NCBI RefSeq assembly: GCF_019749295.1
Contig: NZ_JACWFG010000001.1
Location: 704,604 to 768,603, forward strand
Source: Neobacillus niacini
Lineage (GTDB): Bacteria; Bacillota; Bacilli; Bacillales; Cytobacillaceae
DNA: 64,000 nucleotides
Reading direction: 5' to 3'
Positions 41,936-51,574 of this stretch are shown here, one piece after another (positions within the stretch are counted from its first letter, which is position 1; the number at the start of each line of letters is the position of its first letter). A program made the position numbers and the translations under genes. The notes under the pieces are model-generated. The model saw nothing but the letters and a program-made list of their open reading frames with translations, had not been told where the DNA came from and made no database searches.

Positions 41936-42739
41936 TCATTTTAATGATTTAACCTTTTCGGTACAGCTTTCCATAGCAGAAAGTATAGACCCTCGAAATT
42001 GCATTTTCTCAAGTGCTGCTACTGCTTCAATTGTTGCCCCGCCGGGAGTACAAACATTATCCTTTAACTGTCCGGGGTGAATTCCGGTTTCGAGCACCAT
42101 CTTTGCTGCTCCAAGAACTGCCTGTGCTGCAAGACGATAGGCTTTATCCCTTGGTATTCCCTGAATTACCCCTCCATCTGCCAATGCTTCAATAAACATA
42201 TAAACATATGCTGGGGAAGATCCACTTATCGCAGGGATAGCATCCATTAGTTTCTCATCCATTCTTTCAGTTTTCCCGAAAGTATGAAAAAGATTTTCGA
42301 TTTCCTTGATTTCATCCTCAGTCATACTATCATTCGGACAAATCGCACTCATGCCTTCCCCCACTAATGAGGGAGTATTTGGCATCGTTCGAACACTCTT
42401 AATTTTGTAACCAAAATTGCGTTCAATATCATCTAATGTAATACCAGCTGCAATCGTTATGATAATGACTTCATGCTTAATATCATTTTTTATCTCTGCT
42501 ATCAGTTTTGAATGTAAGTCTGGTTTTACGGCTAGAAAAAGGATATTTGAAAACCTGGCAACTTCCTGATTGTCTTTGGTGGCAGCTAATTGATAATTAG
42601 TTTTGATTTTATCAATTGTCTTATCTGTCGCAGCACTAACCATTATATTTTCTCTACTTATTTGATTATTCTTTAAAATGCCCTCAATCATTGCTTGGGC
42701 CATTTTTCCTGCCCCAATGAATCCAATCTTTTTATTCAC
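41936..42739 (-). CDS. proC: Pyrroline-5-carboxylate reductase
   Basis: 267 residues from GTG 42739. N-terminal NAD(P)-binding motif G-F-I-G-A-G-K-M near residue 6, R-T-M-P-N-T-P near 117, and the C-terminal signature G-V-I-Q-G-I-P-R-D-K-A and T-P-G-G-A-T-I-E-A. It performs the last step of proline synthesis. It starts 16 bases after the stop of the glycoside hydrolase gene with no terminator between, so it may be the last gene of that operon. Confidence 0.94.
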   Translation of the reverse strand: MNKKIGFIGAGKMAQAMIEGILKNNQISRENIMVSAATDKTIDKIKTNYQLAATKDNQEVARFSNILFLAVKPDLHSKLIAEIKNDIKHEVIIITIAAGITLDDIERNFGYKIKSVRTMPNTPSLVGEGMSAICPNDSMTEDEIKEIENLFHTFGKTERMDEKLMDAIPAISGSSPAYVYMFIEALADGGVIQGIPRDKAYRLAAQAVLGAAKMVLETGIHPGQLKDNVCTPGGATIEAVAALEKMQFRGSILSAMESCTEKVKSLK

Positions 42740-42755
42740 TTAATCACATCCACTC

Positions 42756-45700
42756 TTATTTCAAATCATTTGCATTATTAATGGTTCCAAACGCCTCTTT
42801 TATGATTTGATATGACTCTTTCAAACGTTCATAGTAGGATGGGTGTTCCCACTCATCCCATGAATATAAGTATACATCTTTCTTGTTGATGGTATTATTA
42901 ACTGCCTTAGGAATGCTTTCCTTAATCTTCCCATGTTTTGTTGTCGTCACCGCTGCCCGGATCCCTTCAATGCTTTCACTTTTGTTTAATCCAGACTTCC
43001 ATACATCACCCATTACTTCTTTTAAGCTTGGGTCTTTAACATTGACTAATTGCCATGGTATCCTCATTTCAATTACCCGCTTATCACTACTTATACTGAC
43101 ATCTGTTAACGAGTCAAACTCCTTATCAGCTGGGTCAGCATTTCCAAACCTTAGGACCCCTGTTTCATAACCCTCAAAAGGCACGATAGTATTAGTTGTT
43201 GGAATCCTCAATTCTTTATTTAGAGCAAGACGAATTGGATGGAACACCCCATTATTTTTTTGGTTAGCGTAAGGCTCCTTTTTAACCATATTCAATAAGT
43301 GAGCGTATTGGTAATAGTAAGTATCATAATAACTGTCAACCATAATAGTAGAATTCTTTGGACCTAAAAGATTAATCAAAAAGTCTACTCCAAGGTCTGT
43401 TTTTAGGATAGCTTCCTTTGATAATGTGATATTATTTTGGCCTTGATCTTCAATTGTATCGAGAAGAACATACACAGCTTCGTGAGCAAAGTCAACTGGC
43501 TGCGTAAAGGATAGCAAAAAATATAAATAGCCATTATCAGAGGAGATTCTAACCTCATTAAGTGTCTCAGGTTTTTCCTTCGATCGATAGATTAGCTTGC
43601 TGTTGTTTTCTTTCCAATCCATTCTTTTTCCATCTACCAGAATGGCAGATTCTTTTGTTCCTGGTTCAAAGGATAGCAATCCGAAGTGCTGTTCGTTTGT
43701 TTGCTGGTTATTCCAAAAAGGTCTTCGATCTGGATTATCAAAATCCATTGTATTCCACGTCCGTTTAAACCACTCATCCTGCCACGTGAAAATTAAGCCG
43801 CCTGCATATCCTTCCGAAACGATAGACTTAAATAACACTTTGTCTATTAAGCCTTGCTCTTCTTCAGAATGAAATCCTTGGTTCATTCCGATGGCATTTT
43901 TGTGGGTTAAGCCCCTAGAGGATGGAACGCCAAATTCAGCCACTAGTACTGGCATGTTATGTGCAGCAATCAATTCATGTAAATACCCAGCATAATTATT
44001 CTTTTCGCCTTCATGATCGATATATTCTAAATAGCTTCTCTCATAATTCAAAAAATCTGGATAGTAGGGATAGATATGATAGGAAGCAAATAAACCTGCA
44101 TAAAAACCTTCTGCAGCCATAATATGATTGGGATCAATTGATACTAAATCCTCGTTTTCTAGTGGTTCTGAGGGGTGTTCTAATAGATCAGTCGTTACCC
44201 AATTTGTAAAACTCATGGTGTGCTGCCAATTGTATTGTGTTGTTTCATATTCAGCAGCAAAGTCCAGTAATTTAGCCAGCCAAACTTCAAATGGACTTGC
44301 ACCATCGGTTTTAAAATATTTCCCATCATATTCAGCAATACCATTATGTTTTAGATTCGTGTTGGAGACCATGTACGGGTCCCACTCCGTCCCAACAATA
44401 ATTCCAAGAACATATTTGGAAATATCATATTTGTATACACCTGAAGCGTGCCCAGGTTGTTCAGGCAGCTCCGCATCCCCATGAATGATATCAATCAGGT
44501 TCTTTATTTCTGTCTTTGCATCTTCAACATTTTCCGCCGCAAAGGCATCTTGATTTCGCAGGAGTTTTTCTTCATTCACCCAAGAACCATGAAAAAGAAA
44601 TAAAGGCTTTTCTGCAATCTGATTGTACTCATAAAATGCTTCGTAAAACTGAGGCGGATGGAGCGTGTATATCCTAATGGCATTTGCATTCATTTCACCA
44701 ATTTCCTTAAACCAACGTGAGTATTCCTCTTTACTTATGGCTGTTTCACCTGGAAAATATCCTGGCTTGGCAATACCCATATTTACTCCCTTAATCAGGA
44801 AGTCACTCCACTTACCATTCTTTTGAATTTGAATATATGTATCACCTGTAGTGCTATTGGTTTCGATCTCATTTTTCTGGACAATTTCTACTTGTTCTTG
44901 TTTAATAGTTTGATTTAGACCACTAGCCAATAAAACTTTCATCATTGGAACATATACATCCCAATAGAAGGAATCTTGGGTGCCGAAATGTTTCTTCCAC
45001 CATTCCAACCCTTTAGTTTGGTAGATAGCCGGCACTTCTGCTTCATCTGCATAATCACCAGCAAAATAATAAGTATTATATTTAGCATTCTGGTGATGAA
45101 TAATCGCTGGAAAATGGGTTGGTATCCCCAGCGCCTCTAACTCTTCCTTCTTACTATCCGTAATAGGCAGATCATATGCTGCTAGAATTTCCTCATCGCT
45201 TCTAGCAATATTGATATCGAACCAATACTGATACTTCCCGTTAAGTTCTCGTTTAAAATGATTCTGGCCTTTATCTGTTAAAGTAAAAAGAGCACCATTA
45301 TTCTTAACATTATCCTGATCTACTACAATAATTTCATTTTCTTTATTTACAAAAACAAACCCTTTTCCTTTGAATTCCCACTTTTTATTGCTTACTTCGT
45401 ACTGCTCTCTCACCCAAATAGGAACTTCATTATTGTCAAGGTCAGGAAAATACCTGCCAATCCAGCCTGTCCATTCAAGATTTAGCAGGTTCGTTATTTT
45501 TTCCCGGACTGGTTCAGGAGTCGGACTGGCAAATGTATTAAATTCCGCAATTAAGGTCTTCCCTTTACTACTTAGTAACGCTTGCTCTATTGCGTCTACA
45601 TCTGATGATTCTAAGCCTCCAAACATGATGGAAGATCTCTCACCTGTTTCGTTTTTTCCTATAAAATCTTCTTCGTACACACCATACTGATCAGTTAAAT

Positions 45701-46007
45701 AATATAAATCATAATCTTTCAAATCCTTAGGCAGTGATGTAATCGAATATTGTTGTCCATCTTTTGGTACAAAACCTTTATAATCTTCATTTATTTCGTA
45801 GCTCTTTTTATTTTCCTTGATATATTTTGCATTATTTAAAATCCAAACAAGTCCTTTGTGCTCCCTATAGGTTTGATCTGGTACTGTTTTATCAAAGATT
45901 AGTACCTTTAATTCTTTAGAGGGCTGGAATTTCCAAAGCCAAAAAGGGCTTAATAAGATAATAATAAATAGTAAGGTATAAACAATTAATGAGGTTTGTT
46001 TTTTCAT
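42756..46007 (-). CDS. Large membrane-anchored glycoside hydrolase (clan A TIM barrel) of a putative exopolysaccharide operon
   Basis: 1083 residues. One N-terminal signal/anchor helix (about 8-26) exports the rest. Residues 30-390 match nothing I recognise. A glycoside hydrolase clan A-like barrel (about 402-760) begins L-I-K-G-V-N-M-G; G-T-E-W-D places an acid/base candidate at Glu541 and V-L-V-A-E-F-G the nucleophile at Glu691. The C-terminal 300 residues look beta-rich, perhaps a CBM9/DOMON-like carbohydrate module. It overlaps the GT2 gene by 4 bases (ATGA). By analogy with synthase/hydrolase pairs such as PgaC/PgaB it may trim the polymer made by the GT2; substrate unknown. Confidence 0.75.
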   Translation of the reverse strand: MKKQTSLIVYTLLFIIILLSPFWLWKFQPSKELKVLIFDKTVPDQTYREHKGLVWILNNAKYIKENKKSYEINEDYKGFVPKDGQQYSITSLPKDLKDYDLYYLTDQYGVYEEDFIGKNETGERSSIMFGGLESSDVDAIEQALLSSKGKTLIAEFNTFASPTPEPVREKITNLLNLEWTGWIGRYFPDLDNNEVPIWVREQYEVSNKKWEFKGKGFVFVNKENEIIVVDQDNVKNNGALFTLTDKGQNHFKRELNGKYQYWFDINIARSDEEILAAYDLPITDSKKEELEALGIPTHFPAIIHHQNAKYNTYYFAGDYADEAEVPAIYQTKGLEWWKKHFGTQDSFYWDVYVPMMKVLLASGLNQTIKQEQVEIVQKNEIETNSTTGDTYIQIQKNGKWSDFLIKGVNMGIAKPGYFPGETAISKEEYSRWFKEIGEMNANAIRIYTLHPPQFYEAFYEYNQIAEKPLFLFHGSWVNEEKLLRNQDAFAAENVEDAKTEIKNLIDIIHGDAELPEQPGHASGVYKYDISKYVLGIIVGTEWDPYMVSNTNLKHNGIAEYDGKYFKTDGASPFEVWLAKLLDFAAEYETTQYNWQHTMSFTNWVTTDLLEHPSEPLENEDLVSIDPNHIMAAEGFYAGLFASYHIYPYYPDFLNYERSYLEYIDHEGEKNNYAGYLHELIAAHNMPVLVAEFGVPSSRGLTHKNAIGMNQGFHSEEEQGLIDKVLFKSIVSEGYAGGLIFTWQDEWFKRTWNTMDFDNPDRRPFWNNQQTNEQHFGLLSFEPGTKESAILVDGKRMDWKENNSKLIYRSKEKPETLNEVRISSDNGYLYFLLSFTQPVDFAHEAVYVLLDTIEDQGQNNITLSKEAILKTDLGVDFLINLLGPKNSTIMVDSYYDTYYYQYAHLLNMVKKEPYANQKNNGVFHPIRLALNKELRIPTTNTIVPFEGYETGVLRFGNADPADKEFDSLTDVSISSDKRVIEMRIPWQLVNVKDPSLKEVMGDVWKSGLNKSESIEGIRAAVTTTKHGKIKESIPKAVNNTINKKDVYLYSWDEWEHPSYYERLKESYQIIKEAFGTINNANDLK

Positions 46008-47416
46008 TTTGAAACACCTTTTCTTTTCATTTCTCCCCAGCTTTTATCCCCTTTTAACATCTGCCATACCCCCTCACATCTCCAAAAGACGGTCATCGGC
46101 CGATACCAAATCGTTTCCGTTAATGAGTATAAAAAGAGCTTTAGAATATCTGATACTTTGGGGTATTTGGTTAAACTCCATTCTTCTAATAAAACAGCTG
46201 TCATTGAAAAAAGCGAACCATAAAGACAGGATAGAAGAAATAATAAAATGGCAAATTCAATATAAACCCCGCCTAAAAAAAGACAAAGAATCATAAATAT
46301 ATAACCTAAAAACTCAATGATAGGTCCCAAAAACTCAACAATCCAAAAGTAGGGAAATGAAATCATTCCTATGGATCCGTATTTTGGGTTAAATGTTAGT
46401 CCACGATGTGTCCATAAGCTTTCAAATAGTCCTCTATGCCAGCGCCGCCTTTGTCTCCTCAAAATTGTCGTATCCTCAGGCACTTCCGTCCAGCATACCG
46501 GATCAGGAACATAAACAATCTTTTTATTTACCCCTCTTTCTTTCAATAAACGATGAATTCTAACTACTAACTCCATGTCCTCTCCAACTGTATCAGTCTT
46601 ATATCCTCCGGCCTCAATACTCCAATGCTTTGAAAAAACTCCAAATGCACCGGAAATAATTAAAAGCAGATTATGTCGGCTTAAACCAATTCTTCCCATT
46701 AAAAATGCACGCAGGTATTCAATAATCTGCATCACGACAATAGGATTATCTGAAAGACCAATTTTCAAGATATGTCCATTCTTTATTTCACAGCCATTCG
46801 CAATTCGTACACTGCCGCCTGAAGCTATCACCTCTTCATTGGAATCAATAATAGGTTTCATTACCTTTAAAAATGCATCCGGCTCTAATACAGAATCACC
46901 ATCTAGTGAGCAAAAGTAAGGATAATGTGAAAAATTAAGACCCACATTCAATGCATCCGCTTTTCCGCCATTTTCTTTATCCACTAAAAACAGGTTAGAA
47001 AGGATTGAAGATTGGTAAATAGTCTTAATCGGCTTTGTATGTACTTGTTTACGGACAACTCTGCTTATTTCCTTCATATCGTAATGCTCGATTAATTTTT
47101 TCAAGGTTTGATCGGTGGAGCCGTCATTGACAACAATGATTTCATAGGTTGGATAATTGACACTCAAAAGGGAACGCACACTCTGAATAATTCCTGCCTC
47201 CTCATTAAAGGCAGGAACAATAATTGAGACAGGTCTTGTATTAAACTCTTCCATATAATCTTCGTAAGCCTGTATTCTATCTAATTGGTATTCCTTCCGT
47301 AGTTGAATGGTTGAAATAATTAATATTACAGAATAGAAAACAATAACAATTACCATATATACAGCAATAAACCAACCAAAAAAGGAAACAATATCCACCC
47401 ATTGAACATTAAACAT
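46004..47416 (-). CDS. Membrane-bound processive family 2 glycosyltransferase
   Basis: 470 residues: an N-terminal helix (about 12-35), a GT2 catalytic domain and three to four C-terminal helices. Motifs are P-A-F-N-E-E (68-73), N-D-G-S (97-100), L-D-G-D-S (171-175), G-E-D (277-279) and R-R-Q-R-R-R-W (319-325, the QxxRW processivity motif). This is the layout of PgaC, NodC, hyaluronan and cellulose synthases, which extrude polysaccharide. The sugar is not predictable. Three bases separate it from the HEAT-repeat gene. Confidence 0.9.
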   Translation of the reverse strand: MFNVQWVDIVSFFGWFIAVYMVIVIVFYSVILIISTIQLRKEYQLDRIQAYEDYMEEFNTRPVSIIVPAFNEEAGIIQSVRSLLSVNYPTYEIIVVNDGSTDQTLKKLIEHYDMKEISRVVRKQVHTKPIKTIYQSSILSNLFLVDKENGGKADALNVGLNFSHYPYFCSLDGDSVLEPDAFLKVMKPIIDSNEEVIASGGSVRIANGCEIKNGHILKIGLSDNPIVVMQIIEYLRAFLMGRIGLSRHNLLLIISGAFGVFSKHWSIEAGGYKTDTVGEDMELVVRIHRLLKERGVNKKIVYVPDPVCWTEVPEDTTILRRQRRRWHRGLFESLWTHRGLTFNPKYGSIGMISFPYFWIVEFLGPIIEFLGYIFMILCLFLGGVYIEFAILLFLLSCLYGSLFSMTAVLLEEWSLTKYPKVSDILKLFLYSLTETIWYRPMTVFWRCEGVWQMLKGDKSWGEMKRKGVSK

Positions 47417-47419
47417 TTT

Positions 47420-48460
47420 CTATACTCCTTTGTGCAGCCAATCCCACGCCATGTCTCTCGCATATGCGTCCTTGGAAGTTTCTAAGACTCTTTGCAAAAT
47501 TGTCTTCCCATTAGGGAACTGATTAATTGATTGTCCTGCCTGTGAACGGACCCACCAAGACGGATCATGGAGCAGCTCAATCAATCTTGGAATACCTTTT
47601 TCTTCCTTGATCGAACCGATGAGCTTTGCTGCCACCATTCTCTCCTGCCATTTTGAAGAGTTCATCAATTCTAAGAATGGCTCAATATCCTTTACGCAGC
47701 CTATTTCCGCTAGTGCCTTTAGGGCACGAAGCTTAACTTCATCTTTATAAGCAGAAAAAACATTCTCGGCAAATACGCGGTATTTTATTAGTCTTTTAAC
47801 TGCAATAACATCAAGAATCGCATACTTCAATGGAGTGGGACTTTTATGAAAGCTTAATACAAACTGATCAAACAGTCCTTGATCTAATCTGGTTAAAATA
47901 CTTCGGTAGTCATACTCAGATAAATAATGATATTGATTTTGAAGTAAGTCTTTTAAACCGTCAAACTGAAAGGAAGCAAGAATTCTCAGAATATGAATAC
48001 TTTCTTGATGGCTGATTTTCTTCTTTCTAGTTAACAGAACAACATCGCCCTGCAGCTTTGTCATTTGAAAATCCTCAATATGGTATAGAGCATTCATACG
48101 ATGACTCCATCTTTTACTTTTAAGACGCTTTTGATAATAATCCTGAAGGCATATAGCAGCCAATTCTGATAATCTCTTCTTTTCCTCTTCACCTTCTAAA
48201 ACTTTTACATATTTACTAAGGAGCTCTTCCATTGCTTTTTGTTTTATCGCCTTTTTTTCAAAACCCAGCCCCCTGACTAAGTCACCTTCAGCTATTATCG
48301 AAAGAACTTTCGGGTAAATTTTATTTTTATATTCTTCAATCTTTCTTCTTTTTTTAATATCGAAAAATTTACGAGACATCAAATACAACAACAAAAGAAA
48401 CAGTAAAGATAGTAGAGATAAAGTAATTATAGTTAGAAATAAAAGCTCTTGATTGATCAT
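47420..48460 (-). CDS. Membrane-anchored HEAT-repeat protein
   Basis: 346 residues. One N-terminal helix (about 6-28) is followed by an alpha-solenoid; HEAT-like units are clearest near the C-terminus (L-R-A-L-K-A-L-A-E-I-G, M-V-A-A-K-L-I-G-S-I and W-W-V-R-S-Q-A-G-Q-S-I). Its ATG abuts the receiver gene's stop and its stop is 3 bases from the GT2 start. A scaffold or sensor that links the receiver to the synthase is a reasonable inference from the order. Confidence 0.8.
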   Translation of the reverse strand: MINQELLFLTIITLSLLSLLFLLLLYLMSRKFFDIKKRRKIEEYKNKIYPKVLSIIAEGDLVRGLGFEKKAIKQKAMEELLSKYVKVLEGEEEKKRLSELAAICLQDYYQKRLKSKRWSHRMNALYHIEDFQMTKLQGDVVLLTRKKKISHQESIHILRILASFQFDGLKDLLQNQYHYLSEYDYRSILTRLDQGLFDQFVLSFHKSPTPLKYAILDVIAVKRLIKYRVFAENVFSAYKDEVKLRALKALAEIGCVKDIEPFLELMNSSKWQERMVAAKLIGSIKEEKGIPRLIELLHDPSWWVRSQAGQSINQFPNGKTILQRVLETSKDAYARDMAWDWLHKGV

Positions 48461-48865
48461 TTACTTCATCCTTTGTATGATTTGAAGGACTCTTGCCTGA
48501 AGTTCCTTAATACTAAAAGGTTTTATCATATAGTCATCAGCACCTAATTTCAGTGCCTTGTCAATTTCAGATTTACTTTTTCTTGCTGACAGCATTAATA
48601 CATATACATGTCTAGTACTGTCACTCTTCACTTTTTGCAGAATCTCGATACCATCCATATTTGGCATAACACCATCAAGAATCAAAAGGTGTTCTCCAAT
48701 CGCATCCAGGGTGTGTGATTCAAAAAATTGAACCCCATCGTCATATGCTTCAATGGAAATCTCAAATTGGTCGATATTCATTAAATTGAGAATCCTCACT
48801 AGCAGTGATTGAATCATTTCATCATTATCAATGATCGAAATAAATAATTTTGTTTTACTATTCAT
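48461..48865 (-). CDS. Stand-alone response-regulator receiver protein
   Basis: 134 residues from ATG 48865 (AGAGGAAA upstream), a lone REC domain. Acidic pocket I-I-D-N-D, phosphorylation site L-I-L-D-G-V-M-P-N-M-D-G, switch Ser in M-L-S-A-R and Lys in Y-M-I-K-P-F-S. No output domain, so it should act by protein contact. First gene of the receiver-HEAT-GT2-GH run, suggesting post-translational control of polysaccharide synthesis. No kinase gene is adjacent. Confidence 0.88.
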   Translation of the reverse strand: MNSKTKLFISIIDNDEMIQSLLVRILNLMNIDQFEISIEAYDDGVQFFESHTLDAIGEHLLILDGVMPNMDGIEILQKVKSDSTRHVYVLMLSARKSKSEIDKALKLGADDYMIKPFSIKELQARVLQIIQRMK

Positions 48866-48945
48866 AGTTTCCTCTTCCGTTTGCATTTTCAAAATTCAAT
48901 GCCATTAATATTATTTTTAATTATGCCCTTTTTATTAAATTGCAT

Positions 48946-48978
48946 TAAAAAGAGGCAGGACTGGTATCCTGCCTCAAC
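48946..48978 (-). terminator. Terminator of the deoC-xapX-cdd operon
   Basis: GAGGCAGGA and TCCTGCCTC form a 9-bp stem (minus strand) followed by TTTTTAATG, right after cdd and before the receiver gene. Confidence 0.88.
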
Positions 48979-48981
48979 ATT

Positions 48982-49398
<417 letters not shown>

Positions 49399-49402
49399 TC
49401 AA

Positions 49403-49573
49403 TTATCCTTGGAAAAACTTTACCATCCAACCAGCAACAACGCCTCCAAAATATACACCAAATACGCCGACAACTGCTGAAAATACTGGCGGAGCAGGTA
49501 ATGGAAGCTTCATAAATTTAAAGATGATTCCAACAATTAAACCAGCAACCAATGCTAATAGAACTTCTTTCAT
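49403..49573 (-). CDS. XapX-domain small membrane protein
   Basis: 56 residues from ATG 49573 (GAGGGAATAAAG upstream). Two helices in the form of the XapX domain: L-V-A-G-L-I-V-G-I-I-F-K and P-L-P-A-P-P-V-F-S-A-V-V-G-V-F-G-V-Y-F-G. It sits between deoC and cdd. XapX proteins accompany nucleoside metabolism genes in other bacteria; role unknown. Confidence 0.82.
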   Translation of the reverse strand: MKEVLLALVAGLIVGIIFKFMKLPLPAPPVFSAVVGVFGVYFGGVVAGWMVKFFQG

Positions 49574-49595
49574 CTTTATTCCCTCAAATCGTAAA

Positions 49596-50270
49596 TTAAT
49601 AATTGCTTTGAGAAATTTCACCTTTACTAATAGACACTCCAGAACTTGCACCGATACGAGTAGCTCCTGCTTCAATCATTGCAAGTGCATCTTCGCGGCT
49701 GCGGACCCCTCCGGAAGCTTTTACACCAATTTCAGGCCCAACTGTTTCACGCATTAAAGTGATATCAGCAGCTGTTGCCCCGCCTGTAGAGAACCCAGTA
49801 GAGGTTTTTACAAAGTCTGCTCCAGCTTTAACTGATAGTTCACATGCTCGAACTTTTTCTTCTTGTGTTAAAAGACATGTTTCAATAATAACTTTTGTCA
49901 GTGCTTTACCTTTCGCTGCCTCAACAACAGCTTTGATATCTCTTTCTACTAAGTCATCTTGTTTATCTTTAAGTGCGCCAATATTGATTACCATATCGAT
50001 TTCATTTGCACCATTCTCAATTGCATTTTTTGTTTCAAATGCTTTTGTTTCCGGCGTAGATGCTCCTAAAGGAAATCCAATTACCGTACAAACTTTTACC
50101 TCTGGGGTATCTTTCAGCATATCTGCTGATATTTTTACCCAAGTTGGATTAACACATACGGAAGCGAAGGAATATTTCTTAGCTTCTTCTACTAACTTCA
50201 CGATTTCTTCCTTAGTTGCATTGGCCTTTAATAATGTATGATCGATCATTTTAGTCACATTTTGAGTCAT
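49596..50270 (-). CDS. deoC: Deoxyribose-phosphate aldolase
   Basis: 224 residues from ATG 50270 (GGGAGG upstream). Schiff-base lysine in V-K-T-S-T-G-F near residue 153, the second active-site lysine in V-K-A-S-G-G-V-R near 182, and T-V-I-G-F-P-L-G near 63. It cleaves deoxyribose 5-phosphate to acetaldehyde and glyceraldehyde 3-phosphate. First structural gene after deoR; the upstream gap carries a tandem operator candidate. Confidence 0.95.
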   Translation of the reverse strand: MTQNVTKMIDHTLLKANATKEEIVKLVEEAKKYSFASVCVNPTWVKISADMLKDTPEVKVCTVIGFPLGASTPETKAFETKNAIENGANEIDMVINIGALKDKQDDLVERDIKAVVEAAKGKALTKVIIETCLLTQEEKVRACELSVKAGADFVKTSTGFSTGGATAADITLMRETVGPEIGVKASGGVRSREDALAMIEAGATRIGASSGVSISKGEISQSNY

Positions 50271-50334
50271 AATGTACATCCTCCCTATTTTAGACAAGCA
50301 CTGTTTCTATCTATAATGTAACTATAACAAAATG

Positions 50335-50370
50335 AATGAACATATGTAAATATGTTTTTGAACAAATGTA
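50335..50370 (-). promoter_or_regulatory. Tandem DeoR operator candidates
   Basis: TGAACATATGTAAA (50335-50348) and TGAACAAATGTAAA (50357-50370) are near-identical and 22 bp apart, two helical turns. They lie between deoR and deoC, upstream of the deoC start. Related TACATTTGTAAAA and TGAACAT sequences occur upstream of deoR (about 51388-51415). Confidence 0.6.
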
Positions 50371-50376
50371 AAGTAA

Positions 50377-51318
50377 TTATTTTTTATCGAGCAGGAACTT
50401 TGCAGAGAATTGGTCGGTTATTAAAACATTGGCATAATTCCCCTTTAAAGCACCGTATATGCCTTCAATTTTATTCGGTCCGCCGGCAATAAGTATCGAG
50501 TATTCTTTGTTTCGTAAATCCTCTAATTTTACTCCCAGCGTTCTATCATTCAGACTTTCATTACACACTTCACCATCTTTATCAAAAAAACGTGAACAAA
50601 TATCACCTACTGCTTTTTCATTTATGGCCTTTTGATCACTCTCGGTAAAATAACCCATTTGGAACAATAAGGAATCCTTTTTAATCGATCCAATGGTAAA
50701 CAGTGCTATATTAGCTTTTTTACCTAGTTCAAGAATTTTATTAATATGACGGTCTGCTTCCATTGCCTGCTTTACAACAACATGATCAACAATTGCAGGC
50801 AGCGGAAGATTTAGAGGTGTTGTATTGTACGCCTTGCCAAATAAATACAAGATTTCTGATGCGTAGTTATTAGTTTCAGCGTGACTGACGCCGCCTTTCA
50901 ACTGAACTACCTTAACATCCTTCACAAATTTCTGTTTTAGCTCTACTGCAATGTGGTATAAAGTTGTTCCCCACGTTACACCAATAATGTCTTGATCCTT
51001 TACAATTTCATCAAGATATAATGCTGCAGTTTCTCCTAGATAATTTTTGATAATGTGATTTTCAAATTGTGGAATGGAGGTAACAATTGCTCTTTTTAAG
51101 TTAAACTTTTTTTCTAGCTGAACAGCTAATTTTTCAACATTTTCAGTTGGATCCATGATATTGATTTGGACGATTCCCTGTTCTTTTGCCTGTTGTAATA
51201 AACGCGACACTGTTGGGCGTGAAACACCCAATATCTTGGCAATTTCGTTTTGATTATAATCCAATAAATAATATAATTTTGCTGCCTCGATTACCTTGCT
51301 AAGTTTTTCTAGGTCCAC
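50377..51318 (-). CDS. deoR: Deoxyribonucleoside regulator DeoR (SorC family)
   Basis: 313 residues, equal to B. subtilis DeoR. N-terminal helix-turn-helix (N-E-I-A-K-I-L-G-V-S-R-P-T-V-S-R-L-L-Q-Q-A, about 24-44), then a SorC sugar-binding domain with G-V-T-W-G-T-T-L-Y and A-G-G-P-N-K-I near the C-terminus. It should repress deoC-xapX-cdd until deoxyribose 5-phosphate appears. Its own upstream region carries a similar palindrome, suggesting autoregulation. Confidence 0.9.
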   Translation of the reverse strand: MDLEKLSKVIEAAKLYYLLDYNQNEIAKILGVSRPTVSRLLQQAKEQGIVQINIMDPTENVEKLAVQLEKKFNLKRAIVTSIPQFENHIIKNYLGETAALYLDEIVKDQDIIGVTWGTTLYHIAVELKQKFVKDVKVVQLKGGVSHAETNNYASEILYLFGKAYNTTPLNLPLPAIVDHVVVKQAMEADRHINKILELGKKANIALFTIGSIKKDSLLFQMGYFTESDQKAINEKAVGDICSRFFDKDGEVCNESLNDRTLGVKLEDLRNKEYSILIAGGPNKIEGIYGALKGNYANVLITDQFSAKFLLDKK

Positions 51319-51488
51319 TGTTCATCACCTTTCATTCCATTTTTTTTATAATTATAACAATATGTGAGGTGAACCCACTATCTTTTTACATTTGTAAAAC
51401 TCAAACTGAACATTTTTTACCTCACCCCTGCTGCATTTTCATTCTCAAAACAGGGAATGATTCTTATCATATTTACTATGTCCATTTT

Positions 51489-51508
51489 GTTGACATGAAA
51501 TAGTCAAC
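51489..51508 (+). promoter_or_regulatory. Inverted repeat over the -35 region of the MMPL gene
   Basis: GTTGAC (51489-51494) and GTCAAC (51503-51508) with an 8-base spacer include a TTGACA -35 hexamer. A repressor site overlapping the promoter is likely; no matching regulator gene is adjacent. Confidence 0.45.
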
Positions 51509-51574
51509 CCTTGCCATATGCCACTCTGCTATACTAAGTTTAAGGAATATATTTCCTATATAAGGAGGTCTCAA

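Noticed and set aside
43562..44484. Plus-strand frames of 60-118 residues inside the glycoside hydrolase gene
   Set aside because: They are antisense to a well-supported gene and lack ribosome-binding sites or recognisable motifs.
51451..51470. Fur box upstream of the MMPL transporter (AATGATTCTTATCAT)
   Set aside because: Only a short ATGAT/ATCAT repeat with the wrong spacing; it does not fit the 7-1-7 pattern.
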